Assembly: GCA_014843695.1 (NCBI GenBank)
Contig: CM026391.1
Location: forward strand, 36,081,711 to 36,145,710
From: Archivesica marissinica
Lineage: Eukaryota > Mollusca > Bivalvia > Venerida > Vesicomyidae
Length of the DNA stretch: 64,000 bases
Reading direction: 5' to 3'
Numbering within the stretch: the first letter of the stretch is position 1; every line of letters begins with the position of its first letter. The notes beneath the pieces were generated by a model that was not told where the DNA came from, did not search any database, and saw only the letters and a list, made by a program, of their open reading frames with translations. Below are positions 11,001-26,000 of the stretch, one piece after another. The position numbers and the translations under genes were made by a program.

Positions 11001-14000
11001 TATGCCAGTTGTAAGCTTACTGACAAGATACATAGATTTCCAACAGTTTTAAAGAAAAAATGAGAACATTGGCATGTTACAAATAAATTTTAATTTCTAA
11101 TAATGCCTTATATGGTCGTTATACTTGTACGGCAATTATACATGGAACTGTACTAACTGTTTATGTTGGTAGAGAAGCAAGTACATTTGGCAGAGAAACA
11201 AGTATACTTGGCATGGACATCCCTTACATGTATGCCTGATCAGCATATTAAAGGTTTTCCCACACCTGTGTGCTATTACATCAGAAATGTACTCTGATGT
11301 TTAAGTTTAAACAGTACAATTCCAAAATATTAGCATGTTATTTTCTGTACAAGCGGGTGTTTGCACCTAAACAATATATCCGAATTGATATATTGAGTGA
11401 CAGTTATACCAAACATGTTTACTGGAACATCTGTAGCTTGACATTTTATGGAATACATGTCCAAGCTTGCTTCTATAAAAGATGAGATAAATTTAGAGGG
11501 GGAGACGAACTGGGATTTTGAAAGCACCGTATGGTAACGTATTGTAACAATTTAATGATAAATAAATACTTGTGTTATAACTTGGACTTGTTGGAACTTT
11601 TACTATGCGATTACGGTACACTACATTCCTATATCTGTCTGTATACAATCATCTTGCCTGTGTTCCTATGTTTACCAGTATTCATCTATTTACCTACATT
11701 CCTATATCTGTCTGTATACAATCATCTTGCCCGTGTTCCTATGTTTACCAGTATTCATCTATTTACCTACATTCCTATATCTGTCTGTATACAATCATCT
11801 TGCCCGTGTTCCTATGTTTACCAGTATTCATCTATTTACCTACACTCCTATACCTGTCTGTATACAATCATCGTGCCCGTGTTTCATCTATTTACCTACA
11901 CTCCTATATCTGTCTGTATACAATCATCGTGCCTGTGTTCCTATGTTTACCAGTATTCATCTATTTACCTACATTCCTATATCTGTCTGTATACAATCAT
12001 CTTGCCCATGTTCTAATGTTTACCAGTATTCATCTATTTACCTACATTCCTATATCTGTCTGTATACAATCATCTTGCCTGTGTTCCTATGTTTACCAGT
12101 ATTCATCTATTTACCTACATTCCTATATCTGTCTATATACACTCATCTTGCCCGTGTTCCTATGTTTACCAGTATTCATCTATTTACCTACATTCCTATA
12201 TCTGTCTGTATACAATCATCTTGCCTGTGTTCCTATGTTTACCAGTATTCATCTATTTACCTACATTCCTATATCTGTCTATATACAATCATCTTGCCCG
12301 TGTTCCTATGTTTACCAGTATTCATCTATTTACCTACATTCCTATATCTGTCTATATACACTCATCTTGCCTGTGTGCTAATGTTTACCAGTATTCATCT
12401 ATTTACCTACATTCCTATATCTGTCTATATACAATCATCTTGCCCGTGTTCCTAACCAATTCATCTATTTACCTACATTCCTATATCTGTCTGTATACAA
12501 TCATCTTGCCTGTGTTCCTATGTTTACCAGTATTCATCTATTTACCTACATTCCTATATCTGTCTATATACAATCATCTTGCCCGTGTTCCTATGTTTAC
12601 CAGTATTCATCTATTTACCTACATTCCTATATCTGTCTATATACACTCATCTTGCCTGTGTGCTAATGTTTACCAGTATTCATCTATTTACCTACATTCC
12701 TATATCTGTCTATATACAATCATCTTGCCCGTGTTCCTATGTTTACCAGTATTCATCTATTTACCTACATTCCTATATCTGTCTGTATACAATCATCTTG
12801 CCTGTGTTCCTATGTTTACCAGTATTCATCTATTTACCTACATTCCTATATCTGTCTATATACAATCATCTTGCCTGTGTTCTAATGTTTACCAGTATTC
12901 ATCTATTTACCTACATTCCTATATCTGTCTGTATACAATCATCTTGCCTGTGTTCCTATGTTTACCAGTATTCATCTATTTACCTACATTCCTATATCTG
13001 TCTGTATACAATCATCTTGCCTGTGTTCCTATGTTTACCAGTATTCATCTATTTACCTACACTCCTATATCTGTCTATATACAATCATCTTGCCCGTGTT
13101 CCTATGTTTACCAGTATTCATCTATTTACAGACTTACCATTGCCAAAGTCGATGAGATAGCCAGCTCTGTGTGGAAGTTTCAGCGATATGCTCTGATCGC
13201 CGATTTCACCGAAAGATTCAGTCTTCCACCGCCATTTACAATATTTAGCTTTGTCTACCTGTTACTGAAGTATGTGTACAGGAAGTGTAGAAATTTTAAG
13301 CAGAAGTACACAAGCTGTTGTACATCAGACAAGGTAATGTTGTGTATTGCAACAATCTATTGGACACCTCTCATTCCAATGCATGTAATTTGATTAGATT
13401 TTGTACAATATAAATATTGCACTTGAGTGGGGTGATTCAGTCAAGAAGACACAAGAGGCATAACCTTATTTAATTTGAGTGGGGTGATAAGTCAAGATGT
13501 CATGAGAGGCGTAACCTTATTGTACTTGAGTGGGGTGATTCAGTTGAATGGGGTGATTCAGTTGAATGGGGTGATTCAGTTGAGTGGGGTCATTCAGTTG
13601 AATGGGGTGATTCAGTTGAGTGGGGTCATTCAGTTGAATGGGGTGATTCAGTTGAGTGGGGTCATTCAGTTGAATGAGGTGATTCAGTTGAGTGGGGTCA
13701 TTCAGTTGAATGGGGTGATTCAGTTGAGTGGGGTCATTCAGTTGAGTGGGTGATTCAGTTGAGTGGGGTGATTCAGTTGAATGAGGTGATTCAGTTGAGT
13801 GGGGTGATTCAGTTGAGTGGGGTAATTCAGTTGAGTGGGGTAATTCAGTTGAATGGGGGTGATTCAGTTGAGTGGAGTCATTCAGTTGAGTGGGGTGATT
13901 CAGTTGAGTGGAGTCATTCAGTTGAGTGGGATGATTCAGTTGAGTGGGGTAATTCAGTTGAGTGGGGTGATTCAGTTGAATGGGGTGATTCAGTTGAATG

Positions 14001-17000
14001 GGGTGATTCAGTTGAAATGGGGCAATTCAGTTGAGTGGGGTAATTCAGTTGAATGGGGTGATTCAGTTGAAATGGGGCAATTCAGTTGAGTGGGGTGATT
14101 CAGTGAAGATGGCACGAGAGGCGTAACCCTGACCCTCTGGTGTTTAACATTGACTGATGACATATTGCATTTTCAGATGCCTCTCAATTGCCTACGTTAC
14201 CATAACATTTTTGCTAGTCATGATTGTGCAGTGGTAGCATGTTCACTTCAGGTGTGAGAGTCCCAGAATTTGCACCCAAGTATAACCGTTATGATTGTGC
14301 CCTTAGGCAAGGCATTTAGTTCCACGTTGCCTCTTCTCCCTCTCTCAGGACAATGGATTCCATCAGGAATGAGGTCATGTGAGAAATTAAACTAATGTTG
14401 TAAGAACTTGTTTCGCATTCGAGCTAAAATAAATTTGTATAACCTGTATCTTTTACAGAGCAAAAAGTTAAACAGCAACAAAAGTACAGGCAGACTTGTG
14501 AACAATATAGATCACACAGTATTTTGGAAAAAGGTGGCCAGAGAATATATATCTAACGAAGAAGCCAAAACTGAGAAAGAAGCCTTGGCCGTAAAACATG
14601 GAGATATGTATGTTTAGCCTTAATATTTCTATAATGATAATAGCATTGCATCTGGTACCTCATCTTGGGAATATTTTACACTTGATTAACCCTTTGACGC
14701 TATTACCAATACGACATACATTGACAATGTAGTAACCAAACCAATGTTCATAATCCTTTCCCTCATAGAAGCACCTCTTGACGCTATTACCAATATGACA
14801 TACATTGACAATGTAGTAACCAAACCAATGTTCATAATCCTTTCCCTCATAGAAGCACCTCTTGACGCTATTACCAATACGACATACATTGACAATGTAG
14901 TAACCAAACCAATGTTCATAAACCCTTTCCCTCATAGAAGCACCTCTTGATGCCATTACCAATACGACATACATTGACAATGTAGTAACCAAACCAATGT
15001 TCATAATTAAGGCCAGAATCTCATATAGTCCCAGTAATATCTATGGAGGTGGGATAGATATGGCGATTACTTATCCACTGCATGATAGCTAAATGGCTGT
15101 CATTTATATGGAGATATATAGTATATTAACCTAAATCTCTATGAAGGAAAGAAAGGGTTAATCTTCACTTTGTTCTTTTTTTAAAAATTATTTAATGTCA
15201 CTACCGGTTGCCCATTTGAGCGACGAGCAGTTTACCTAACAATACCTTTCCTGGGCAGGCTCCAGCGGTTAACCAGTACTTTGTGCACCATCCTCTGTAA
15301 GAAACTGCCAAGTTTTTTATGTAAAGAAACACGGTCTGAGTGGTGCTCAAACCTGTGATCATTAGTGATGATAGGTTACAGTGGTATACAATTGGTACTA
15401 TTTATCACCCTATGTGAAAAGTAATGTGTTTGTTTATTATATTGTCATCCTTATGAAAGGGGCAGCCAGACATTATGAGACACCTCTTATGAACATCAGT
15501 ACTTCCTGAATACTACCCTTGCAGGCCAGGTGCCAGACACCACTCTCACCAATCTCGCCCATATGGTTCGCCGGAGGCGAGGGTAAATAAGCTCAATCAT
15601 CATCATCACCAAGCTGCCATATCAGAATGAACCCCTGACAAGGTTCGAACTTTTAGCCTCGCGCTCCATTTGCGGACACCTTAAGCACTGGACCATGGAG
15701 ATGGTGTGTGACAGGTATGATAATTCTAAATGCAGCCATATCATATTGATTACATTCAAACCTGTCTTAAGCAGCCAGCCAAGGGATTCACAGAAAATGG
15801 CTGCTTAGCACAGGTGGCTGCTTAATAGAGGTCAAATATATAATAAAACACCATATTGGGAATCTGGAAGCTGGCTGCTTAATACAGGTTGGCTGCTTAA
15901 TAGAGGTGACCACTAACACAGGTTTTACTGTACATCAAAGCCATTTGAATTATGGAAAAGTTACGTTGTAGACCATTTTATGTTTATTTATCATCGCTAC
16001 CGGTTGCCCATATGAGCGACGCCTCCTGAAGAGATTAGTCATTTTAGATGTTTGGAGGATAGTGCAATGATACAGACAGAGACCCATTCCAGAGTCTCCT
16101 CTGGTTCTTTTACGTACACGGTGTATAGCACCGACACGAGACCTTGGTTTAATGTCCCATCTGAACTGTTAATTTTATTAGGGTCAGACGGGGGATCGAA
16201 CCTGCGATTCCTGGATTACCAGTCCAGCGTGTTACCACTGGACTACAGATCCGTCTGTACCATTTCAGCTATAAAACTATATGAAAACAATGTTTTGTTA
16301 TTATATATTCTCAGACTTGTGATGTTACAAGAAGATCTGCGTACACATAGTAAGAGTATGAAGCGTTTGAATGACAGGGTTGTGGAACTAGAGCGAATGA
16401 TGCAATCTAGTCGCATATACCTAGAGGATATAGCCCACAAGCTGGAAAAATCTGGTTGGTTCTTGTTATCGTAATTTGCTATGTATAACGCGCTATCATG
16501 TATAACGTGCTATCATGTATACCATGCTATCATGTATAACACGCTATCATGTATACCGCGCTATCATGTATGACACGCTATCATGTATAACGCGCACCAC
16601 TTTTTGGTATGAAAATCTGGGGGGAAACGTAGTTCTGGTCTATACCATCCATCACAAAATATCATTTTCACAAGCCAGTCCGCCTCCGTGGTCATGGTCA
16701 CTGACTTGTATACCACTGTAACCTATCATAACTGATGGTCACGGGTTCGAGCCCCGCTCAGGCCGTGTCTCATTTATATGAAAAAGTTGGCAGTTTCCTA
16801 CGGAGTACTGGTTAACTGCTGGAGCCTGCCCAGGAAAGGTGTTGTTAGGTAAACTGCCCACCGGCGATATAGCCCGAAATGGTGCTGATGCAGGCGTAAA
16901 ACCCGAAATATAACATATAACATTTTCACAAGCCAAAATTTCTGAAGATACGATATAATTGCGTTCTATGGTTTTTATATTTCGTTAAAAAAAGAAGAAA

Positions 17001-20000
17001 TCCTTGGAATAGTGCACAAGTGCATGATTCTGAAATATAATCATACGGGCCTATGTCCTGAAGGGCATTGTTTTGATAAATCCCGACGACGTACTGTGTT
17101 CCTGCCTTCCGATTGCCATGAGCCTCTGCATACTTGATAATGGAGAGCTTCTCTCTAGCAGTGTAGGGGTTTCTGAATTTTAAGTACTGTGACAATAACT
17201 GAGATTTGACAATTCTGAGTGATATGTGCTTATCTAATCACAGCGTGTGTGTTTTGCGTTTATTTATCGTCGCTACCAGTTGCCCATATGAGTGACCCAC
17301 TGTACATCTGGCATTTTACAATTTTATTTTAGTTTGATTGCAAAACAAGTAATTAGAACAATAGTCGCTCTCAAGACCTCATTCCTGGTGGAGAAAGAGG
17401 CAATTGGGAATTTAAGTACTTTACTTTAAACATTATTTATTTTACAAGTGCTTTGCATCTCACACCTGAAGTGAACTCACTAGCTATAGAATGCCTCTTA
17501 CACCTGAAGTGAACTCACTAGCTATAGAATGCCTCTCACACCTGAAGTGAACTCACTAGCTATAGAATGCCTCTTACACCTGAAGTGAACTCACTAGCTA
17601 TAGAATGCCTCTTACACCTGAAGTGAACTCACTAGCTATAGAATGCCTCTCACACCTGAAGTGAACTCACTAGCTATAGAATGCCTCTTACACCTGAAGT
17701 GAACTCACTAGCTATAGAATGCCTCTTACACCTGAAGTGAACTCACTAGCTATAGAATGCCTCTCACACCTGAAGTGAACTCACTAGCTATAGAATGCCT
17801 CTCACACCTGAAGTGAACTCACTAGCTATAGAATGCCTCTTACACCTGAAGTGAACTCACTAGCTATAGAATGCCTCTTACACCTGAAGTGAACTCACTA
17901 GCTATAGAATGCATCTCACACCTGAAGTGAACTCACTAGCTATAGAATGCCTCTTACACCTGAAGTGAACTCACTAGCTATAGAATGCCTCTTACACCTG
18001 AAGTGAACTCACTAGCTATAGAATGCCTCTCACACCTGAACTCACTAGCTATAGAATGCCTCTTACACCTGAAGTGAACTCACTAGCTATAGAATGCCTC
18101 TCACACCTGAAGTGAACTCACTAGCTATAGAATGCATCTCACACCTGAAGTGAACTCACTAGCTATAGAATGCCTCTTACACCTGAAGTGAACTCACTAG
18201 CTATAGAATGCATCTTACACCTGAGGTGAACTCACTAGCTATAGAATTCCTCTTACACCTGAAGTGAACTCACTAGCTATAGAATGCCTCTTACACCTGA
18301 AGTGACATCACTAGCTATAGAATGCATCTCACACCTGAAGTGAACTCACTAGCTATAGAATGCCTCTTACACCTGAAGTGACATCACTAGCTATAGAATG
18401 CCTCTCACACCTGAAGTGAACTCACTAGCTATAGAATGCCTCTTACACCTGAAGTGACATCACTAGCTATAGAATGCCTCTCACACCTGAAGTGAACTCA
18501 CTAGCTATAGAATGCATCTCACACCTGAAGTGAACTCACTAGCTATAGAATGCCTCTTACACCTGAAGTGAACTCACTAGCTATAGAATGCATCTTACAC
18601 CTGAGGTGAACTCACTAGCTATATAATTCCTCTTACACCTGAAGTGAACTCACTAGCTATAGAATGCCTCTTACACCTGAAGTGACATCACTAGCTATAG
18701 AATGCATCTCACACCTGAAGTGAACTCACTAGCTATAGAATGCCTCTTACACCTGAAGTGACATCACTAGCTATAGAATGCCTCTCACACCTGAAGTGAA
18801 CTCACTAGCTATAGAATGCCTCTTACACCTGAAGTGACATCACTAGCTATAGAATGCCTCTTACACCTGAAGTGAACTCACTAGCTATAGAATGCCTCTC
18901 ACACCTGAAGTGAACTTACTAGCTATAGAATGCCTCTTACACCTGAAGTGAACTCACTAGCTATAGAATGCCTCTTACACCTGAAGTGAACTCACTAGCT
19001 ATAGAATGCATCTCACACATGAAGTGAACTCACTAGCTATAGAATGCCTCTTACACCTGAAGTGAACTCACTAGCTATATAATGCATCTCACACCTGAAG
19101 TGAACTCACTAGCTATAGAATGCCTCTTACACCTGAAGTGAACTCACTAGCTATAGAATGCATCTTACACCTGAAGTGAACTCACTAGCTATAGAATGCC
19201 TCTCACACCTGAAGTGAACTCACTAGCTATAGAATGCCTCTTACACCTGAAGTGAACTCACTAGCTATAGAATTCCTCTCACACCTGAAGTGAACTCACT
19301 AGCTATAGAATGCCTCTCACACCTGAAGTGAACTCACTAGCTATAGAATGCCTCTTACACCTGAAGTGAACTCACTAGCTATAGAATGCCTCTCACACCT
19401 GAAGTGAACTCACTAGCTATAGAATGCCTCTTACACCTGAAGTGAACTCACTAGCTATAGAATGCCTCTTACACCTGAAGTGAACTCACTAGCTATAGAA
19501 TGCATCTCACACCTGAAGTGAACTCACTAGCTATAGAATGCCTCTTACACCTGAAGTGACATCACTAGCTATAGAATGCCTCTCACACCTGAAGTGAACT
19601 CACTAGCTATAGAATGCCTCTCACACCTGAAGTGAACTCACTAGCAATAGAATGCCTCTTACACCTGAAGTGAACTCACTAGCTATAGAATGCATCTCAC
19701 ACCTGAAGTGAACTCACTAGCTATAGAATGCCTCTCACACCTGAAGTGAACTCACTAGCTATAGAATACATCTCACACCTGAAGTGAACTCACTAGCTAT
19801 AGAATGCCTCTCACACCTGAAGTGAACTCACTAGCTATAGAATGCCTCTTACACCTGAAGTGAACTCACTAGCTATATAATGCCTCTCACACCTGAAGTG
19901 AACTCACTAGCTATTGAATGCATCTTACACCTGAAGTGAACTCACTAGCTATAGAATGCCTCGCACACCTGAAGTGAACTCACTAGCTATAGAATGCCTC

Positions 20001-23000
20001 TCACACCTGAACTCACTAGCTATAGAATTCCTCTCACACCTGAAGTGAACTCACTAGCTATAGAATGCATCTCACACCTGAAGTGAACTCACTAGCTATA
20101 GAATGCCTCTCACACCTGAAGTGAACTCACTAGCTATAGAATGCCTCTCACACCTGAAGTGAACTCACTAGCTATAGAATGCCTCTCACACCTGAAGTGA
20201 ACTTACTAGCTATAGAATGCCTCTTACACCTGAAGTGAACTCACTAGCTATAGAATGCCTCTTACACCTGAAGTGAACTCACTAGCTATAGAATGCATCT
20301 CACACATGAAGTGAACTCACTAGCTATAGAATGCCTCTTACACCTGAAGTGAACTCACTAGCTATAGAATGCATCTCACACCTGAAGTGAACTCACTAGC
20401 TATAGAATGCATCTCACACCTGAAGTGAACTCACTAGCTATAGAATGCCTCTCACACCTGAAGTGAACTCACTAGCTATATAATTCCTCTCACACCTGAA
20501 GTGAACTCACTAGCTATAGAATGCATCTCACACCTGAAGTGAACTCACTAGCTATAGAATGCCTCTTACACCTGAAGTGAACTCACTAGCTATAGAATGC
20601 CTCTCACACCTGAAGTGAACTCACTAGCTATAGAATGCCTCTTACACCTGAAGTGAACTCACTAGCTATAGAATGCATCTCACACCTGAAGTGAACTCAC
20701 TAGCTATAGAATGCATCTCACACCTGAAGTGAACTCACTAGCTATAGAATGCCTCTCACACCTGAACTCACTAGCTATAGAATGCCTCTTACACCTGAAG
20801 TGAACTCACTAGCTATAGAATGCCTCTCACACCTGAACTCACTAGCTATAGAATGCCTCTTACACCTGAAGTGAACTCACTAGCTATAGAATGCCTCTCA
20901 CACCTGAACTCACTAGCTATAGAATGCCTCTTACACCTGAAGTGAACTCACTAGCTATAGAATGCATCTCACACCTGAAGTGAACTCACTAGCTATAGAA
21001 TGCCTCTTACACCTGAAGTGAACTCACTAGCTATAGAATGCCTCTCACACCTGAACTCACTAGCTATAGAATGCCTCGTACACCTGAACTCACTAGCTAT
21101 AGAATGCATCTCACACCTGAACTCACTAGCTATAGAATGCCTCTTACACCTGAACTCACTAGCTATAGAATGCCTCTCACACCTGAACTCACTAGCTATA
21201 GAATGCCTCTCACACCTGAAGTGAACTCACTAGCTATAGAATGCCTCTTACACCTGAAGTGAACTCACTAGCTATAGAATTCCTCTCACACCTGAAGTGA
21301 ACTCACTAGCTATAGAATGCCTCTTACACCTGAAGTGAACTCACTAGCTATAGAATGCCTCTTACACCTGAAGTGAACTCACTAGCTATAGAATGCCTCT
21401 TACACCTGAAGTGAACTCACTAGCTATATAATGCATCCTAGGTTAATTATCGGAGATGCATTGTTATTGTAGTATGATAATATTACATTGTATTGCACAG
21501 ATGTGATGGGTATTACAAACGTGAAGGGAAGATTTATCCACGTTGCTACTCGACAGTCACCATACCCTGGTACCAGCTTAGCGAGATTCCCGGTGTTTGA
21601 TAAATACGTTCCATGGGAAGTATGTTGTACATTATTGTATGTAATTAATACTAATTAGTTTATTCAAATTTATTTTAGCTCGATTGCGAAACAAGTTATT
21701 TCAACTTATATAAATCACTCTCGAGACCTCATTCCTGATGGAATCCATCGCCACGAGGGAGAGAGACTAATTGTTCTCTTTAAACAAGGCTGCTAAGACT
21801 GTCTATCCTTAAGTTGCCACACCGATTCCTAAAATATTAAAAAAGACTTTAAAAATGTTTATATTAACTTTCAAAACCAACCTAAAACCATATACTCCCC
21901 CACCCCCCATTTATCTGAATGATGTTGTTGGTTTAAACATATTTATTTGTTCACAATATACAGTACATATCTATAATACGAACAAACAAACTGTTGTAAA
22001 TGATTTTAATTATTTGGGTGTAACACTTAATTATACTGGTAATTTTAACTTAAATACACAAACATTATATCGAAAGGGTCATAAAGCAATGAACACACTC
22101 ACTGCAAATCTAAAGAAACATGATCCTTTGCTGCCCAAAGTCGCGTTGCAACTATTTGACGCATTTGTAAATTCAACAATTTCCTATGGATGCGTAATAT
22201 GGGGTTTTTCAAAATCCAAACAGTTAGAAAATTTACATGTTAAATATTGTAAAATGTTATTAGGAGTTAGGCTACCAACATGCAACGCTGCTGTTTATGG
22301 CGAATTAGGTCGTTATCCATTATATATATTATATATACATGTATTGTTGAATAGTGGTTATAATTGTGTCGTAATGATAATAATAATCAAAACATATTTT
22401 TATTGCCTTGGATAAACAAATGAGTTTACCGATGTTAAGAATTTATTATCTAAATATGGACTCTTGTATAAATGGAATAATGTTACGTATAACCATAATG
22501 TTACGTATACGTATAACCATAATGTTACGTATAACCATAATGTTACGTATAACCATAATGTTACGTATAACCATAATGTTACGTATAACCACAATGTTAC
22601 GTATAACCACAATGTTACGTATAACCATAATGTTACGTATAACCATAATGTTACGTATAACCACAATGTTACGTATAACCACAATGTTACGTATAACCAC
22701 AATGTTACGTATAACCACAATGTTACGTATAACCATAATGTTACGTATAACCATAATTAACCATAATGTTACGTATAACCATAATGTTACGTATAACCAT
22801 AATGTTACGTATAACCATAATGTTACGTATAACCATAATGTTACGTATAACCATAATGTTACGTATAACCATAATGTTACGTATAACCATAATGTTACGT
22901 ATAACCATAATGTTACGTATAACCACAATGTTACGTATAACCATAATGTTACGTATAACCATAATGTTACGTATAACCACAATGTTACGTATAACCACAA

Positions 23001-26000
23001 TGTTACGTATAACCACAATGTTACGTATAACCACAATGTTACGTATAACCACAATGTTACGTATAACCACAATGTTACGTATAACCACAATGTTACGTAT
23101 AACCACAATGTTACGTATAACCACAATGTTACGTATAATCACAATGTTACGTATAACCATAATGTTACGTATGTTACGTATAACCACAATGTTACGTATA
23201 ATCACAATGTTACGTATAACCATAATGTTACGTATGTTACGTATAACCACAATGTTACGTATAATCACAATGTTACGTATAACCATAATGTTACGTATGT
23301 TACGTATAACCACAATGTTACGTATAACCATAAGTTAGAATGCAATGACCATGCATTCCTTTTATTGTTCAAACAGCGAGTATTGGATGACTATATACAG
23401 GAATGGGCGGAGGAGTATAAGTAATATGGAAGTTTTAACATTGTATAAATGTGTTAAGAATACATTAGATATAGAATTTTATTTGAATAAAATTGTGTCT
23501 CGCAATATGCGTATTGCACTTACAAGGATAAGAATATCAGCACATAGTTCTTAGAATTCAAACTGGTAGATATGGAAAAGATAGAATAGATAGAAATCTA
23601 AGAATTGCCAAATTTGTTTAACAAAAGAAGTAGAAGATGAATATCAGTTTGTATTTAAGTGTTGGCCATATGAACTATATAGACGAACATACATTAAAAG
23701 GTATTATAGAGTAAACGCAAGTATGTTTAAATTTACACAGAATTGATGATGATTTAGCTTATTTACCCTCCCCTCCAGCGAGCCATGTGGGTGAGCGTAC
23801 TAAGATGTTTAGTTTAAATCAGAATTATATTTGTTACGTAAATTTATACAAGAAGCTCTTGAGATACGTGTCCTTAGATCATGAACGTCTTAAAGAGATA
23901 ATTATTTTTTCTGCAATTAAAATGAATGTTTATCAATGCTTAGTTCAAACTACTGATTAAACGTGTTTTCCTATTTAGCAGTAATTAGTTAGACAATACT
24001 TTATATATGATAGCCCTTGCATATGATAGTCCGTGTTGAGAATAGTATTTGTGTAATAGTCAAATGGAGTCTATTCCGAGGAAGGTGTGACAGGTGTAGT
24101 GGGAGCCTCGTAGGTAGGGATCGACCCAATCACTGGACCGACTACACTCTGTGATACACGAGTCTATTCCGAGGAAGGTGTCACAGGTGTAGTGGGAGCC
24201 TCGTAGGTAGGGATCGACCCAATCACCTGACCGACTACACTCTGTGATACACGAGTACATTCCGAGGAAGGTGTCACAGATGTAGTGGGAACCTCGTAGG
24301 TAAGGATCGACCCAATCACTGGACCGACTACACTCTGTGATACACGAGTCTATTCCGAGGAAGGTGTCACAGGTGTAGTGGGAGCCTCGTAGGTAGGGAT
24401 CGATTCAATCACTGGACCGACTACACTCTGTGATACACGAGTCTATTCCGAGGAAGGTGTCACAGGTGTAGTGGGAGCCTCGTAGGTAGGGATCGACCCA
24501 ATCACTGGACCGACTACACTCTGTGATACACGAGTCTATTCCGAGGAAGGTGTGACAGGTGTAGTGGGAGCCTCGTAGGTAGGGATCGACCCAATCACCT
24601 GACCGACTACACTCTGTGATACACGAGTACATTCCGAGGAAGGTGTCACAGATGTAGTGGGAACCTCGTAGGTAAGGATCGACCCAATCACTGGACCGAC
24701 TACACTCTGTGATACACGAGTCTATTCCGAGGAAGGTGTCACAGGTGTAGTGGGAGCCTCGTAGGTAGGGATCGACCCAATCACTGGACCGACTACACTC
24801 TGTGATACACGAGTCTATTCCGAGGAAGGTGTGACAGGTGTAGTGGGAGCCTCGTACGTAGGGATCGACCCAATCACTGGACCGACTACACTCTGTGATA
24901 CACGAGTCTATTCCGAGGAAGGTGTCACAGGTGTAGTGGGAGCCTCGTAGGTAGGGATCGACCCAATCACTGGACCGACTACACTCTATGATACACGAGT
25001 CTATTCCGAGGAAGGTGTGACAGGTGTAGTGGGAGCCTCGTAGGTAAGGAGCGACCCAATCACTGGACGGACTACACTCAGTGATACACTTCTTGGAAGT
25101 AGGCTTTGTTATGGCTCATCTCACGTTATATCTCTCTACAAATCTTATTCCCTACGGGGTACGGACATTTGCCCCGAAGGACATAAGCCCCGACTCCAAT
25201 AATGGCTATGGAGGACATCTGCCCCGACTCTGTTTTGCAAAGGCGGACATCTGCCCCGACTCTGTTATGTAGAGGCGGACATCTGCCCCGACTAGTGGTG
25301 GACATCTGCCCCGACTCTGTTTTGCAAGAGCGGATATTTGCCCCTGGTAGGGAGGACACGCCCACTGCCCGATGCGTACACGAAGACTGGTGGTACTGAG
25401 AACAGCGACTTCCTGATATACGACGAGTCCGCAATGTCCAGAATCCTGATTTTCAGCAGCACCACCAGTTTAGAACTACTTGGGGAAGCTGGCACATGGT
25501 TTATGGACGGAATCCACAGTACAGCACCACCACAATTTGCGCAACTGTTTGTCATCAGAGTACCACTTCGAGAATCTTCTGCATCAGTAGCATACGCTTT
25601 CTGCCATCGAAAGAACAAAATGTGTATGAAAAATGCCGCTCTGCAATCCTGGACGCCTGCCTCGTGATGATCGGTCCAATCAATGCGTTGTCTTCATGTT
25701 TTGTCGACTATTAGTTCTTTATATCTTTGTCTAGAGGATTTGCGCAATTGTCATTGAAACTACTATATTGATCATTCATCAGATCATTTTCCATTGCATT
25801 AATGTTTCCTTTACATGTTTGTGTTGCATAAATAAAAAAGTATTATTTATTCGGTATTATACAGTACAGTACGTATGCAATCTAGAATATTCGGTATTAT
25901 ACAGTACAGTACGTATGCAATCTAGAATATTCGGTATTATACAGTACAGTACGTATGCAATCTAGAATATTCGGTATTATACAGTACAGTACGTATGCAA

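Noticed and set aside
12089..13393. A 434-residue ORF ending in TRPM sequence
   Set aside because: The first 347 residues are the 73-bp array; only 13132-13333 is exon, with a clear acceptor at TTTACAG.
17455..21435. CRISPR array
   Set aside because: Units are contiguous with no unique spacers and the host is an animal genome.
24060..24632. Short secreted Cys-rich protein repeats on the minus strand
   Set aside because: The 93-bp unit is divisible by three, so the open frame follows from the repeat; no signal peptide or non-repeat coding flank.
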